The translations under genes were made by a program, and so were the position numbers. A stretch of DNA of 43,145 nucleotides from assembly GCA_024689585.1 (NCBI GenBank), contig JAILDF010000172.1, positions 1 to 43,145 on the forward strand. Direction: 5' to 3'. Positions 5,937 through 14,699 of the stretch are shown one piece after another; position 1 is the first letter of the stretch, and every line of letters begins with the position of its first letter. This DNA is from Oribacterium sp. (lineage in GTDB: Bacteria; Bacillota; Clostridia; Lachnospirales; Lachnospiraceae). The notes beneath the pieces are model-generated. The model had not been told where the DNA came from. It worked only from the letters and a program-made list of their open reading frames with translations, and ran no database searches.

Positions 5937-8038
5937 TGAAGATCATCATCCGTGATGATATCAGAGGGCGTATACGTTTTACTTTAGGTAAAAAGAGATT
6001 TACTGAAAAGCAGGCGGATATGCTCTTATATTATCTGCTTTCACTTGACCAGGTAGAAAAAGCAAAGGTTTACCAGCGTACGGGAAGTGCGGCAGTCACA
6101 TATACGGGAGATAAGCAGACTCTTTTAAAAGAGATACTAAGGTTTAGATTTGAATCCGATGAAATTGCAGCTCTTGTGCCGGAGCATACCGGAAGAGCTC
6201 TTGCAAATGAATATCAGGATCGTATCGTGACAAAAGTGGTTCTGCATTATCTTTTAAATGTGATTCTTCCCAGACCTCTCAGGAACCTTAAAACACTTAT
6301 TCTGTCTGTTAAATATCTTAAAGAAGGCCTCAAATGTCTTTGGGAGAAAAAACTTGAAGTCCCTGTACTGGATGCAACGGCCATAGGAGTATCTATTCTA
6401 CGGAAGGATTTCAAGACTGCCTCCAGTGTCATGTTTCTTCTCGGCATCGGTGACATCCTTGAAGAATGGACTCACAAAAAATCCGTTGAAGATCTTGCCC
6501 GGTCCATGGCCCTTACAGATGAAAAGGTATGGGTTAAGAGCGGTGAGGACGAAGTTCTGGTTCCTGTCAAAAGTGTCAAAGCGGGAACATTGATATGCGT
6601 TCATATGGGCAGACAGATACCTTTGGACGGAGTCGTTGTTGATGGTGAGGCAATGGTCAATCAGGCATCCCTTACCGGAGAGGGCGTTCCTGTTCACAAG
6701 GATGCCGGTGCTTATGTTTACGCCGGAACAGCCATTGAGGAAGGCGACCTCCTTGTCAGAGTTGAAAATGCAAAGGGTACGACAAGATATGAAAAGATCA
6801 TTAAGATGATCGAAGACTCCGAGAAACTGAAAGCAGGACTCGAAGCCAAGGCTTCAAATCTTGCAGACAGACTTGTGCCCTGGAGCTTTGCGGGAACAGG
6901 ATTAACCTATCTTCTTACAGGAAACATCACAAAGGCTATATCAATCCTTATGGTGGATTTCTCCTGTGCACTTAAACTAAGTATGCCCGTGTCTGTCCTC
7001 TCGGCAATGAGAGAAGCCCAGGATCACAACCTGACAGTAAAGGGCGGACGCTATCTTGAAGCAGTGGCCGAGGCGGATACACTTATATTCGATAAGACGG
7101 GAACCCTCACCAAGGCTACACCGACAGTTGCGGATGTCATACCTTTTAACGGTATGGATGAAAAAGAAGTTTTAAGAATCGCAGCCTGCCTCGAAGAGCA
7201 TTACCCCCACAGTATAGCCAATGCAGTTGTGAAAAAGGCAGAAGAAGAGGGACTGGACCACGAAGAAATGCATAAGGAAGTTCAGTATGTGGTGGCTCAT
7301 GGAATAGCTTCGCTTATTGAAGGCAAAAAGGTCGTGATCGGAAGCTCACACTTCGTGTTTGAAGATGAGAAGGTGAAGATACCTGCAAAGGAAAAGAAAA
7401 AGTTCAATTCAATATCTACACAGTACTCACATCTGTACCTTGCCATAGGCGGAAAACTGGCAGCTGTAATATGCATAGAGGATCCCCTCCGTCCGGAAGC
7501 ACCTGAAGTCATCAGAAAACTTCACGAAGCAGGCTTCAGGCATATAGTTATGATGACAGGAGATTCAAAGCACACAGCCGAGAATGTTGCTTCCATCGTT
7601 GGTGTTGACGAGTTTTATGCAGAAGTATTACCGGAGGATAAAGCATCCTTTGTGGAAAAGCAGAAGGCAAACGGACATAAAGTTATCATGGTGGGAGACG
7701 GTATCAATGACTCCCCGGCACTTAGTGCTGCGGATGTAGGCATTGCCATTTCGGAAGGTGCCCAGATTGCAAGAGACATAGCGGATATCACCATCTCAGG
7801 CTCCGACCTTGAAGGATTACTCACACTTAAAGAAATCGCCAATGGCCTCATGAAGAGAGTAAATCACAACTATCACTTCATAATCGACTGGAATCTCGGC
7901 CTCATCGCACTTGGCCTCATGAGCGTTATCCGACCAAGCACCAGTGCCCTGTTCCATAACCTCAGCACCATAGGCATCGGAATGCACAGCCTCACCAATT
8001 TGCTTCCCGAGAAAAAACCGAGAAACAAAAAAAAATAA
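5933..8038 (+). CDS. P1B-type metal-transporting ATPase (CtpC-like)
   Basis: 701 aa membrane pump, likely exporting a transition metal. The first 75 residues look like an HMA-type fold without the CxxC metal site (IIIRDDIRGRIRFTLG). P-type ATPase signatures in order: SLTGEGVP (actuator loop, 247-253), DKTGTLT with the phosphorylated Asp (387-393), EEHYPHS (P1B His-Pro motif), MTGDS, and GDGINDSPAL (hinge). The intramembrane ligand motif is FSCALKLSMP (343-352), with Cys-Ala where most P1B pumps have CPC, SPC or TPC. That argues against a simple copper pump and fits the CtpC-like group reported for Mn/Zn. It overlaps the upstream small membrane protein by 4 nt. Two ATGs are adjacent (5933, 5936); the first is used here. 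Metal specificity is not certain. Confidence 0.88.
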   Translation: MMKIIIRDDIRGRIRFTLGKKRFTEKQADMLLYYLLSLDQVEKAKVYQRTGSAAVTYTGDKQTLLKEILRFRFESDEIAALVPEHTGRALANEYQDRIVTKVVLHYLLNVILPRPLRNLKTLILSVKYLKEGLKCLWEKKLEVPVLDATAIGVSILRKDFKTASSVMFLLGIGDILEEWTHKKSVEDLARSMALTDEKVWVKSGEDEVLVPVKSVKAGTLICVHMGRQIPLDGVVVDGEAMVNQASLTGEGVPVHKDAGAYVYAGTAIEEGDLLVRVENAKGTTRYEKIIKMIEDSEKLKAGLEAKASNLADRLVPWSFAGTGLTYLLTGNITKAISILMVDFSCALKLSMPVSVLSAMREAQDHNLTVKGGRYLEAVAEADTLIFDKTGTLTKATPTVADVIPFNGMDEKEVLRIAACLEEHYPHSIANAVVKKAEEEGLDHEEMHKEVQYVVAHGIASLIEGKKVVIGSSHFVFEDEKVKIPAKEKKKFNSISTQYSHLYLAIGGKLAAVICIEDPLRPEAPEVIRKLHEAGFRHIVMMTGDSKHTAENVASIVGVDEFYAEVLPEDKASFVEKQKANGHKVIMVGDGINDSPALSAADVGIAISEGAQIARDIADITISGSDLEGLLTLKEIANGLMKRVNHNYHFIIDWNLGLIALGLMSVIRPSTSALFHNLSTIGIGMHSLTNLLPEKKPRNKKK

Positions 8039-8063
8039 ATTTCAGTTCAAAAGATTAAACGGT

Positions 8064-8292
8064 GGAACGAGCGGTCGGGCATCCATTTGAATGCGTTGAG
8101 CTGAGTCGAGAAAAATCAATATCAGACCCCTTAGAGGCTCTTGATCCATTTTCCTTAGCCCCCTCGCCAAGTCTGAGTTTTCATAAAAGTAAACTCAGAC
8201 ATTGGCGAGGGTCTAGAGCCTCTTAGGGGTCTGATATTAGATTTTTCCGACGAAGCGACTCGCATTCAAATGGATGCCCGACCGCTCGTTCC
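8064..8292. repeat. Family A long palindromic repeat, copy 2 (229 bp)
   Basis: Perfect 32 bp outer arms (8064-8095 and 8261-8292) begin GGAACGAGCGGTCGGGCATC. The inner paired blocks (ATATCAGACCCCTTAGAGGCTC against its near complement) and the core TTCCTTAGCCCCCTCGCCAAG match copy 1 in the same orientation. The arm sequence differs from copy 1, yet both arms match each other. It starts 26 nt after the ATPase stop and fills most of the 364 nt spacer. Confidence 0.9.
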
Positions 8293-8324
8293 TTCACAAC
8301 CTAGAGTTACTGAAACAAATATTA

Positions 8325-8353
8325 TTGTTTCGAGAAAAAAATTGTTTTATAAT
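8325..8353 (+). promoter_or_regulatory. Promoter of the SPFH gene
   Basis: TTGTTT (8325-8330), 17 nt spacer and a perfect TATAAT (8348-8353), 50 nt before the start codon. It begins 33 nt after the end of the family A element. Confidence 0.7.
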
Positions 8354-8402
8354 TGAAGGAAATAAAACAGATTTTTAATAGTTTTAGAGGAGGAATGTAA
8401 AT

Positions 8403-9674
8403 ATGGGACTTGTGCGTGTTGCTATGGGAGCTCTGAATACAGTTCTCGCCGATCAGTGGCGTGAATACTTCTACTGCGATTCCTTAAGCGAAAATGTGCT
8501 TATGCAGAAGGGCTTACCACGTAAGCAAAAGAACAGCCAGAACACAAAGAACTCTGAGAACCTGATTTCAAACGGATCTGTTGTAGCTGTTAATGAGGGA
8601 CAGTGTATGATCATCGTTGACAACGGTGCCATCGTTGAAGTCAGTGCTGAACCCGGACAGTACGTGTTCGATTCATCAACAGAGCCGTCAATCTTCTACG
8701 GCGGACTTGGAAAGGGTATCGTTGATTCCTTTAACCAGTGGAAGAAGCGTGTAGGCTTCGGTGGAGATACAGCAACAGATCAGAGAGTATATTTCTTCAA
8801 CACAAAGGACATTATGGGCAATAAATACGGAACACAGAATCCGATCCCATTCCGTCTTATTGACAGAAATATCAATCTTGATGTTGAATTTGGTGTACGC
8901 TGTCATGGTGAATACAGCTACAGACTTGTAGATCCTATTCTTTTCTACAAGAAGGTTTGCGGTAATGTAACTGAAGAGTTCACTCGTGACCGTATCGACA
9001 GCCAGCTTAAGTCAGAGCTTCTTACAGCACTTCAGCCGGCATTTGCAGATATTTCAGCAAAGGGAATCCGTTATTCCGAGTTACCTGCACACGCTGATGA
9101 TATCGCAGAGGCACTTAACAAGCACCTTACAGAAACCTGGGGCAAGAACTACGGCGTAGAGATCGCTGCCTTCGGATTAAGCTCTGCTACTATCTCTGAG
9201 GCAGATGCAGAGAAGATCCAGACACTCCAGCTCAATGCTTCCCTTCGTGATCCCGGAATGGCCGGTGCTACACTTGCGGCAGCTCAGGCTCAGGCTATGA
9301 AGGACGCTGCAAACAATCAGAGTGCAGGACCTATGATGGCATTTGCCGGTCTTAATATGGCTAATATGGCCGGCGGAATGAATACCGGCAACCTTTACAA
9401 CATGGCTGCTCAACAGCAGCAGATGGCTCAGCAGGCTCAGCCACAGATGCAGCAGCCGGGAGCACCTGTAGCAGGAGTTGTAGCCGGCGGACCGGCTGAG
9501 GCTCCAAAGATGCAGGCAGGCAGCTGGACATGCGAGTGCGGAAGTGAGAATAACGGTAACTTCTGTACAAATTGCGGAAAGCCAAAGCCACAGCCAAAGA
9601 GCTGGTTCTGTCCACAGTGCGGAATTGAAAACACAGGAAACTTCTGCACAAACTGCGGAACAAAGAAACCATAA
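8403..9674 (+). CDS. SPFH domain protein with C-terminal double zinc ribbon
   Basis: 423 aa. Residues from about 20 to 290 match the SPFH/band 7 type often annotated as virion core protein or YdjI-like: SNGSVVAVNEGQCMIIVDNGAIVEVSAEPGQYVFD, then FNTKDIMGNKYGTQNPIPFRLID and an alpha-helical region ending near AQAQAMKDAA. A low-complexity Met/Gln/Ala/Gly linker follows (MAAQQQQMAQQAQPQMQQPG). The last 50 residues hold two four-cysteine zinc ribbons, CECGSENNGNFCTNCG and CPQCGIENTGNFCTNCG, close repeats of each other. There is no membrane helix, so membrane contact, if any, would be peripheral. GAGGAGG sets the start. It is a single-gene unit with its own promoter and terminator. Function of this bacterial group is unclear; membrane-stress scaffolding is an inference from band 7 relatives. 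Confidence 0.87.
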   Translation: MGLVRVAMGALNTVLADQWREYFYCDSLSENVLMQKGLPRKQKNSQNTKNSENLISNGSVVAVNEGQCMIIVDNGAIVEVSAEPGQYVFDSSTEPSIFYGGLGKGIVDSFNQWKKRVGFGGDTATDQRVYFFNTKDIMGNKYGTQNPIPFRLIDRNINLDVEFGVRCHGEYSYRLVDPILFYKKVCGNVTEEFTRDRIDSQLKSELLTALQPAFADISAKGIRYSELPAHADDIAEALNKHLTETWGKNYGVEIAAFGLSSATISEADAEKIQTLQLNASLRDPGMAGATLAAAQAQAMKDAANNQSAGPMMAFAGLNMANMAGGMNTGNLYNMAAQQQQMAQQAQPQMQQPGAPVAGVVAGGPAEAPKMQAGSWTCECGSENNGNFCTNCGKPKPQPKSWFCPQCGIENTGNFCTNCGTKKP

Positions 9675-9692
9675 GATATGAATTGTTGATCC

Positions 9693-9729
9693 AAACCGGA
9701 CTCTTGAGGAAACTCAGGGTCCGGTTTTT
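9693..9729 (+). terminator. Rho-independent terminator after SPFH gene
   Basis: AACCGGAC pairs with GTCCGGTT around an inner CTTGAG/CTCAGG stem, followed by a T-run. A family B palindrome starts 2 nt later. Confidence 0.85.
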
Positions 9730-9731
9730 AA

Positions 9732-9777
9732 ATCCACCGGGGCCGGTTCTCGCCGGCGAGAACCGGCCCCGGTGGAT
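9732..9777. repeat. Family B palindrome (46 bp, perfect)
   Basis: A perfect palindrome centred on CGCCGGCG with ends ATCCACC/GGTGGAT. Compared with the copies at 17041 and 26566, one arm base has changed (GGGGCCGG for GGGGACGG) and the partner arm has changed to match, so pairing is kept. Confidence 0.9.
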
Positions 9778-9782
9778 AAATA

Positions 9783-9824
9783 AAAGAGAGAGTCATCCCT
9801 CAAAAAAGGAATAACTCTCTCTTT
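9783..9824 (-). terminator. Terminator of tRNA-Arg, probably bidirectional
   Basis: AGAGAGAGT pairs with ACTCTCTCT, with an A-rich side on the plus strand that becomes a T-rich end on the minus strand (TCTTTTATTTA). It lies directly downstream of the tRNA on the minus strand. Confidence 0.65.
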
Positions 9825-9825
9825 G

Positions 9826-9898
9826 TGTTCCTAGACGGACTCGAACCGTCACTACAGGCGTCGGAGGCCTGCGCTCTATCCGGTTAAGCTATAGAAAC
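9826..9898 (-). tRNA. tRNA-Arg (anticodon CCG)
   Basis: Read on the minus strand: acceptor GTTTCTA pairs with TAGGAAC (one G-U), D stem GCTT/GAGC, anticodon stem CAGGC/GCCTG with loop CTCCGAC (anticodon CCG, reads codon CGG), and T arm GACGG-TTCGAGT-CCGTC. Length is 73 nt with discriminator A. The CCA end is not encoded and must be added. It has its own promoter and terminator, and it stands alone rather than in a tRNA cluster. Confidence 0.95.
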
Positions 9899-9925
9899 AA
9901 AATTTATTCTTTTCAGAACTTCTAG

Positions 9926-9954
9926 AGTATAAAACATTTGAACCTAAAAAACAA
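9926..9954 (-). promoter_or_regulatory. tRNA-Arg promoter
   Basis: On the minus strand, TTGTTT (9949-9954), 17 nt spacer and TATACT (9926-9931), placing the transcript start just ahead of the tRNA 5' end at 9898. Confidence 0.7.
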
Positions 9955-9961
9955 GACTGCA

Positions 9962-10032
9962 CAGGACTTGTCTTTTAATCATGGGAGCCGCGCGAAATTC
10001 ATAGTTTCAAAAGAATTCGCAAAGATTCTCTC
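9962..10032 (+). repeat. Family C repeat, copy 1 (about 70 bp)
   Basis: By eye about 54 of 71 positions match the reverse complement of 34917-34988. Best conserved are TTTTAATC-N-TGGGAGCCGCGCG (21 of 22) and TTCAAAAGAAT. This copy lies behind the tRNA-Arg promoter. Its inverted pairs are weaker than in copy 2. No reading frame is shared. Confidence 0.65.
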
Positions 10033-10103
10033 CTCGTTGATCATAAAGAAGAAAAATCATACATACCAATAAATAAAAGTGATATCTTTTAATATTCTTT
10101 AGA

Positions 10104-10132
10104 TTGAAACTAATTTTCGAAGGTGCTATGAT
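10104..10132 (+). promoter_or_regulatory. Promoter of the RpiR-type regulator
   Basis: TTGAAA (10104-10109), 17 nt spacer and TATGAT (10127-10132). It gives a leader of about 160 nt. The leader contains a perfect 9 bp inverted pair AAATCTGTC (10147-10155) and GACAGATTT (10247-10255), a 12 bp palindrome ATCCGATCGGAT, and TATTAAGGCTT twice (10211 and 10273). A second, weaker promoter could use TTGACA at 10176. Confidence 0.6.
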
Positions 10133-10299
10133 GTTATAAGAGTGATAAATCTGTCTCACGATCTGTTGATAAGCATTGACATCCGATCGGATCTGCATCT
10201 GTGTATCTGATATTAAGGCTTAAAATATCAAAATAGATGAGGAAGGGACAGATTTGGTATCGTTTTATAGATTATTAAGGCTTTTGAGAGGAGAAAGAA

Positions 10300-11163
10300 A
10301 TGCAGGAGGATTATATCTCAAAAATTCGTTCCGCATATAATCAGTTTACTAAGGCTGAGAAAAAGGTAGCAGATTATATCCTGGCACATCCGAGAGAAGT
10401 ATTGTTTATGTCCATATCAGACCTGGCAGAGGCGTGTGATGTAGGTGATACCTCCGTATTCAGATTTTGTAAGACCATGAATGTGAAGGGATATCAGGAA
10501 TTCAAAATGATGCTCTCCCTCAGCATGAGATCCGGCGAAACCGCCATACCCTCAACTGATGATGACGTTATAGATCTGGAAGATGATTTTGATAACCTTT
10601 CAAAAAAGGTTCTCATGGAAAATATTTCTGCAATAAAAGAAACCTACAACCTGATCGATGCCGCTCAGATGAAAGAAGTCATGAACGCCATGACATCAGC
10701 AGAAAGAATCGTATTCTTCGGAATCGGAACCTCAATGCTTACAGCCATGAAGGCCATGAACAAATTCCTGCGTATCGAACCCAAGGTTGTATGTAATATG
10801 GATGTCAACATGCAGCTTATCATGGCATCTACACTGACCGACAGGGACGTTGCACTGATCTTTTCCTACTCAGGATCAACCAAGGATACAGTAGAAATAG
10901 CAAAATATGCTAAAAAGGCCAATGCAAAGACCGTGGTGATCACAAGATTCGCAAAATCCCAGCTCACCCAGTATGCAGACATCCTTCTGCTCTGCGGAGC
11001 CAACGAAGGAAACCTCCAGAACGGTTCCACCTCCGCCGAAATCTCCCAGCTGTTCCTGGTAGATGTAATGTACAGCGAGTACTACCGCCGTCACTACAAA
11101 AAGTGCAAACCCATCTGGGACAGTACCACCGAAGCCGTCAAAGACAAAAACTATCTAAACTAA
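10300..11163 (+). CDS. MurR/RpiR-family transcriptional regulator (HTH-SIS)
   Basis: 287 aa cytoplasmic DNA-binding protein. Residues 1-77 are the RpiR N-terminal helix-turn-helix (FTKAEKKVADYILAHPREVLFMSISDLAEACDVGDTSVFRFCKTMNVKGYQEFK). Residues about 125-255 are a SIS sugar-phosphate-binding domain (RIVFFGIGTSMLTAMKAMNKFLRI ... IFSYSGSTKDTVEIAKYAKKANAKTVVIT). Members sense a phosphosugar and control sugar or amino-sugar genes. Here no sugar gene sits beside it, so the target is distant or the gene itself. The long structured leader would suit autoregulation. GAGAGGAG at 10286-10293 sets the start. A bidirectional terminator separates it from the convergent uvrB. Confidence 0.92.
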   Translation: MQEDYISKIRSAYNQFTKAEKKVADYILAHPREVLFMSISDLAEACDVGDTSVFRFCKTMNVKGYQEFKMMLSLSMRSGETAIPSTDDDVIDLEDDFDNLSKKVLMENISAIKETYNLIDAAQMKEVMNAMTSAERIVFFGIGTSMLTAMKAMNKFLRIEPKVVCNMDVNMQLIMASTLTDRDVALIFSYSGSTKDTVEIAKYAKKANAKTVVITRFAKSQLTQYADILLLCGANEGNLQNGSTSAEISQLFLVDVMYSEYYRRHYKKCKPIWDSTTEAVKDKNYLN

Positions 11164-11169
11164 AAATAA

Positions 11170-11196
11170 GCCGGAGGGTCATCCCCTCCGGCTTTC
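11170..11196. terminator. Bidirectional terminator between rpiR-type gene and uvrB
   Basis: GCCGGAGGG pairs with CCCTCCGGC. The plus side ends TTTCAT and the minus side ends TTATTTTT. The convergent genes end 7-8 nt away on each side. Confidence 0.85.
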
Positions 11197-11203
11197 ATGA
11201 TGA

Positions 11204-13198
11204 TTAATCTTCTTTACTGAGTCGTTTCCTGATCTCCTCGATCCTGTCTCGGTACTTTGCCGCATCCTCAAAGTTGAGCTCGGTAGCCGCAGCCCGCATC
11301 TTCTTCGTAAGCTCCCTGATAAGCTTGTCAATCTCCTGATGATTCATGGACTCGATATCCTTCTTTATACCGGTCTTATCATCAGAATCCGCCGCCCTGG
11401 AAATAGCGATAAGCTCCGCCACCGCCTTTTTGATGGTGGTAGGTGTAATGTTGTGCTCCTCATTGTAAGCCATCTGAACCTTGCGGCGCCTGTTGGTCTC
11501 ATCAATGGTACGTTTCATGGAGTCGGTGATACTATCCGCATACATGATGACGTGACCCTCCGAATTTCTTGCGGCACGTCCTACCGTCTGAATAAGAGAT
11601 GTTTCCGAACGAAGGAAGCCCTCCTTGTCGGCATCAAGAATAGCTACCAATGCAACCTCGGGAATATCCAGACCCTCCCTCAAAAGATTGATACCCACAA
11701 GAACATCAAACTTATCAAGACGCATGTCCCTTATGATGGAAGCACGCTCCAGAGTGTCTATATCCGAGTGGAGATATTTGACTCTGATATCTGCATCCTT
11801 AAGATATTTCGTGAGATCCTCCGCCATACGCTTGGTTAATGTTGTAACCAGAATCTTATGGTTTGCTTTAGTCTCTTTATGAATCTGGGCAATGAGATCA
11901 TCAATCTGCCCCTTGGTAGGACGGACATCGATCTCCGGATCCAGAAGACCTGTAGGTCTGATGATCTGTTCCGCTCTCAAAAGCTCATGATCAGCCTCAT
12001 AGTCACCCGGAGTTGCAGATACAAAAAGCATCTGATCAACCTTCTGCTCGAACTCTTCAAAATTAAGAGGACGGTTATCAAGCGCAGAAGGCAGTCTGAA
12101 ACCGAAATCCACAAGAGTGGTTTTTCTGGACAGATTTCCATTGTACATACCCCTCACCTGCGGAAGAGTAACATGTGACTCATCGATAATGATGAGATAG
12201 TCATCCGGAAAATAATCCATAAGAGTATAGGGTGGCTCCCCCGGCTTCGCAAAATTCAGATGCCTCGTATAGTTCTCGATACCGGAACAGAAACCTGTCT
12301 CCTTAAGCATTTCCACATCGTAATTGGTTCTTTCGGAAATGCGCTGTGCTTCTATAAGCTTGTCATTATCCTTAAAGTACTTAACCCGTTCCTCAAGCTC
12401 ACTTATTATATTCTCACATGCAAGATTCAGCTTTTCCTGAGGGATGACATAAGGACTTGCCGGGAAAATCATGATATGTTCCATGGTGGCGGTGGCCTTG
12501 GCTGTGAGAGCATTTATTCGGGTTATACGATCAATCTCGTCCCCGAAAAACTCAACTCTGTAAGCCTCTTCACCTTCACTTGCGGGAAATACATCCACAA
12601 CATCACCCATGACACGGAAAGTACCACGTTTGAAATCCATATCATTACGATTGTACTGAATATCTATAAGCTGCCTTATAAACTGATCCCTGTCCTTCTG
12701 CATTCCCGGACGCAGAGAAATCGCCATATTCAGATATTCCGTAGGCGCACCCAGACCATAGATACATGAAACCGAAGAAACCACGATGACATCATCCCTC
12801 TCCGAAAGAGAAGCCATGGCAGAGTTCCTGAGCTTATCGATCTCATCATTGATATCCGAATCCTTTTCGATGTAGGTATCAGTGGATGGAACATAAGCTT
12901 CCGGCTGATAATAATCATAGTAGGACACAAAATACTCCACTGCATTCTCCGGAAAAAACTCCTTCATCTCGGAATACAACTGCGCCGCCAGAGTCTTGTT
13001 ATGTGAAATGATTAGCGTCGGCTTTTTCACCGCCTGTATAACATTCGCCATAGTAAAAGTCTTACCTGATCCCGTGACCCCAAGCAGCGTCTCAAACTGA
13101 TTTCCCTCTTTGAACCCCGCCACCAGCAAATCTATCGCCTGCGGCTGATCTCCCGTAGGCGCATAATCAGAGTGTAGTTTAAATTCATGATGTTCCAT
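11204..13198 (-). CDS. uvrB: Excinuclease ABC subunit B
   Basis: 664 aa helicase-like damage-verification subunit of nucleotide excision repair. It receives damaged DNA from UvrA and recruits UvrC. Walker A is GVTGSGKT (residues 40-47). The beta-hairpin region [21 protein letters not shown] follows. Walker B/motif II is [12 protein letters not shown] and the helicase motif is QTVGRAARN. The last 40 residues are a UVR domain ([34 protein letters not shown]), which contacts UvrA and UvrC. Length is normal. AGAGGAAAT lies just before the ATG on the minus strand. uvrA is not adjacent in this window. The many plus-strand ORFs over it are shadows. Confidence 0.98.
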   Translation of the reverse strand: MEHHEFKLHSDYAPTGDQPQAIDLLVAGFKEGNQFETLLGVTGSGKTFTMANVIQAVKKPTLIISHNKTLAAQLYSEMKEFFPENAVEYFVSYYDYYQPEAYVPSTDTYIEKDSDINDEIDKLRNSAMASLSERDDVIVVSSVSCIYGLGAPTEYLNMAISLRPGMQKDRDQFIRQLIDIQYNRNDMDFKRGTFRVMGDVVDVFPASEGEEAYRVEFFGDEIDRITRINALTAKATATMEHIMIFPASPYVIPQEKLNLACENIISELEERVKYFKDNDKLIEAQRISERTNYDVEMLKETGFCSGIENYTRHLNFAKPGEPPYTLMDYFPDDYLIIIDESHVTLPQVRGMYNGNLSRKTTLVDFGFRLPSALDNRPLNFEEFEQKVDQMLFVSATPGDYEADHELLRAEQIIRPTGLLDPEIDVRPTKGQIDDLIAQIHKETKANHKILVTTLTKRMAEDLTKYLKDADIRVKYLHSDIDTLERASIIRDMRLDKFDVLVGINLLREGLDIPEVALVAILDADKEGFLRSETSLIQTVGRAARNSEGHVIMYADSITDSMKRTIDETNRRRKVQMAYNEEHNITPTTIKKAVAELIAISRAADSDDKTGIKKDIESMNHQEIDKLIRELTKKMRAAATELNFEDAAKYRDRIEEIRKRLSKED

Positions 13199-13264
13199 AT
13201 ATATTTCCTCTTGTGCATTCTTGTTACATCACATTGTATCATATCAGTCATAGCGTATATATAT

Positions 13265-13295
13265 TTGTTTTCTCATTATGGAATTGTAGTATAAT
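13265..13295 (+). promoter_or_regulatory. Probable leuB promoter
   Basis: TTGTTT (13265-13270) and a perfect TATAAT (13290-13295), with a long 19 nt spacer. It is the best candidate in the 137 nt divergent spacer between uvrB and leuB. Confidence 0.4.
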
Positions 13296-13335
13296 ATGTA
13301 TATTAGTTATATCAATTCATAGAGAGGAAAAACTG

Positions 13336-14430
13336 ATGAATTACAAGATCGTAACCATTCCGGGAGACGGAATAGGACCTGAAATAGTCAGGGAAGCACA
13401 AAAGGTACTTGAAAAGGTGGCTAATGTTTACGGCCACAACTTCACCTTCGAAAAGGTACTCATGGGCGGTTGTTCCATAGATGCCTACGGAGTCCCCCTT
13501 ACAGACGAAACCATAGAAAAATGTAAGAGTGCAGACGCAGTACTTATGGGTTCCATAGGAGGAAAAGTAGGAGTTTCAAAGTGGTATGAACTTCCTGCAG
13601 ACAAGCGCCCGGAAGCAGGACTGCTGAAGCTCCGTAAGTCCCTGGGACTGTTCTGTAATCTGAGACCGGCACACCTTTATCCGGAACTTAAAAACGCCTG
13701 CCCGCTCAAAGAGTCCATCGCTGAAAAAGGCTTTGATGTAATGATGGTGAGAGAGCTTACCGGCGGTCTTTACTTCGGCGCCCGTAAGACAGAAATCATT
13801 GACGGAGAGGAAGTAGCTATCGATACCCTTGAGTATCATGATTACGAGATTAGACGTATAGCAAAGAAAGCATTTGAAATAGCCGGAAAGAGAAACAAGA
13901 AACTCACCTCAGTCGATAAGGCAAATGTTCTGGATTCCTCTAGACTCTGGAGAAAGATATTCAAGGAAGTATCAAAAGACTATCCTGAAGTGACACTTGA
14001 GGATGCACTTGTTGACTCAACCGCCATGCAGCTGGTTCGTAACCCTGCACAGTTTGACGTGGTAGCCACAGAGAATATGTTCGGAGACATTCTTTCCGAT
14101 GAAATGGCAGAGATTGCAGGATCCCTGGGAATGCTTCCGTCGGCCTCACTCCGTGAGGACAGCTTCGGCCTTTATGAGCCGTCAGGCGGATCCGCACCTG
14201 ATATTGCAGGAAAGAATATAGCCAATCCTCTGGCAACCATCCTTAGCGCAGCCATGCTCCTGAGATATTCCTTCAATCTTTCCGAGGAAGCGGATGCTAT
14301 TGAGAATGCGGTGGAGAAGGCATTGGCACAGGGCTATCGTACCGGAGACATTCTGGAGGAAGGCGTTGAAGGTCTGACACTTCTTCATACAGATGAAATG
14401 GGAGATAAGATCGCAGAGCTGATCGGCTGA
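13336..14430 (+). CDS. leuB: 3-Isopropylmalate dehydrogenase
   Basis: 364 aa cytoplasmic NAD-dependent beta-decarboxylating dehydrogenase of leucine biosynthesis. Family segments: [10 protein letters not shown] at the N-terminus, GSIGGK, the substrate-binding [32 protein letters not shown], and the metal-site signature [26 protein letters not shown], then [18 protein letters not shown]. The ORF-track start at 13213 adds 41 non-homologous residues. The ATG at 13336 is preceded by GAGAGG and begins with [14 protein letters not shown] as in other LeuB. It is separate from leuA, leuC and leuD, none of which is in this window. Confidence 0.96.
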   Translation: MNYKIVTIPGDGIGPEIVREAQKVLEKVANVYGHNFTFEKVLMGGCSIDAYGVPLTDETIEKCKSADAVLMGSIGGKVGVSKWYELPADKRPEAGLLKLRKSLGLFCNLRPAHLYPELKNACPLKESIAEKGFDVMMVRELTGGLYFGARKTEIIDGEEVAIDTLEYHDYEIRRIAKKAFEIAGKRNKKLTSVDKANVLDSSRLWRKIFKEVSKDYPEVTLEDALVDSTAMQLVRNPAQFDVVATENMFGDILSDEMAEIAGSLGMLPSASLREDSFGLYEPSGGSAPDIAGKNIANPLATILSAAMLLRYSFNLSEEADAIENAVEKALAQGYRTGDILEEGVEGLTLLHTDEMGDKIAELIG

Positions 14431-14481
14431 ATTCTATAGAAGAGTAATTTGAGCTGATCGATTGAACTTTATAAAACAATT

Positions 14482-14529
14482 ATTTACCTGTATGAGTCCA
14501 ATGTTTCCTGCGGACACATACAGGTAAAT
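14482..14529. terminator. Long hairpin after leuB (no T-run)
   Basis: ATTTACCTGTATG and CATACAGGTAAAT form a perfect 13 bp stem with an inner GTCC/GGAC pair. No run of T follows, so it may act as a weak terminator, an mRNA end stabiliser or an operator. Confidence 0.45.
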
Positions 14530-14623
14530 GTATCTATATTAATACATAAAAATATTTTATATATACGATAAAGCCTAATGGTGCTATATTATGCACATAT
14601 CCAAAAGCAATCACGAAAAACAT

Positions 14624-14652
14624 TTGTATAAAAGCAGGTTATATCTGATAAA
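14624..14652 (+). promoter_or_regulatory. Possible serC promoter
   Basis: TTGTAT (14624-14629), 17 nt spacer and GATAAA (14647-14652), 48 nt before the serC start. The -10 match is only moderate. Confidence 0.4.
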
Positions 14653-14699
14653 TACGTGTTTTATGGATGCCGTAAAATAAAATGAAGGGGAAACAAATT

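Noticed and set aside
10007-10198. 63 aa minus-strand ORF upstream of the RpiR-type gene
   Set aside because: No ribosome site on the minus strand, composition like AT-rich spacer, and it overlaps a good plus-strand promoter and a repeat.
11339-12769. Several plus-strand ORFs of 85-169 aa across uvrB
   Set aside because: All lie antisense to a complete, well-conserved uvrB gene and show no family motifs.
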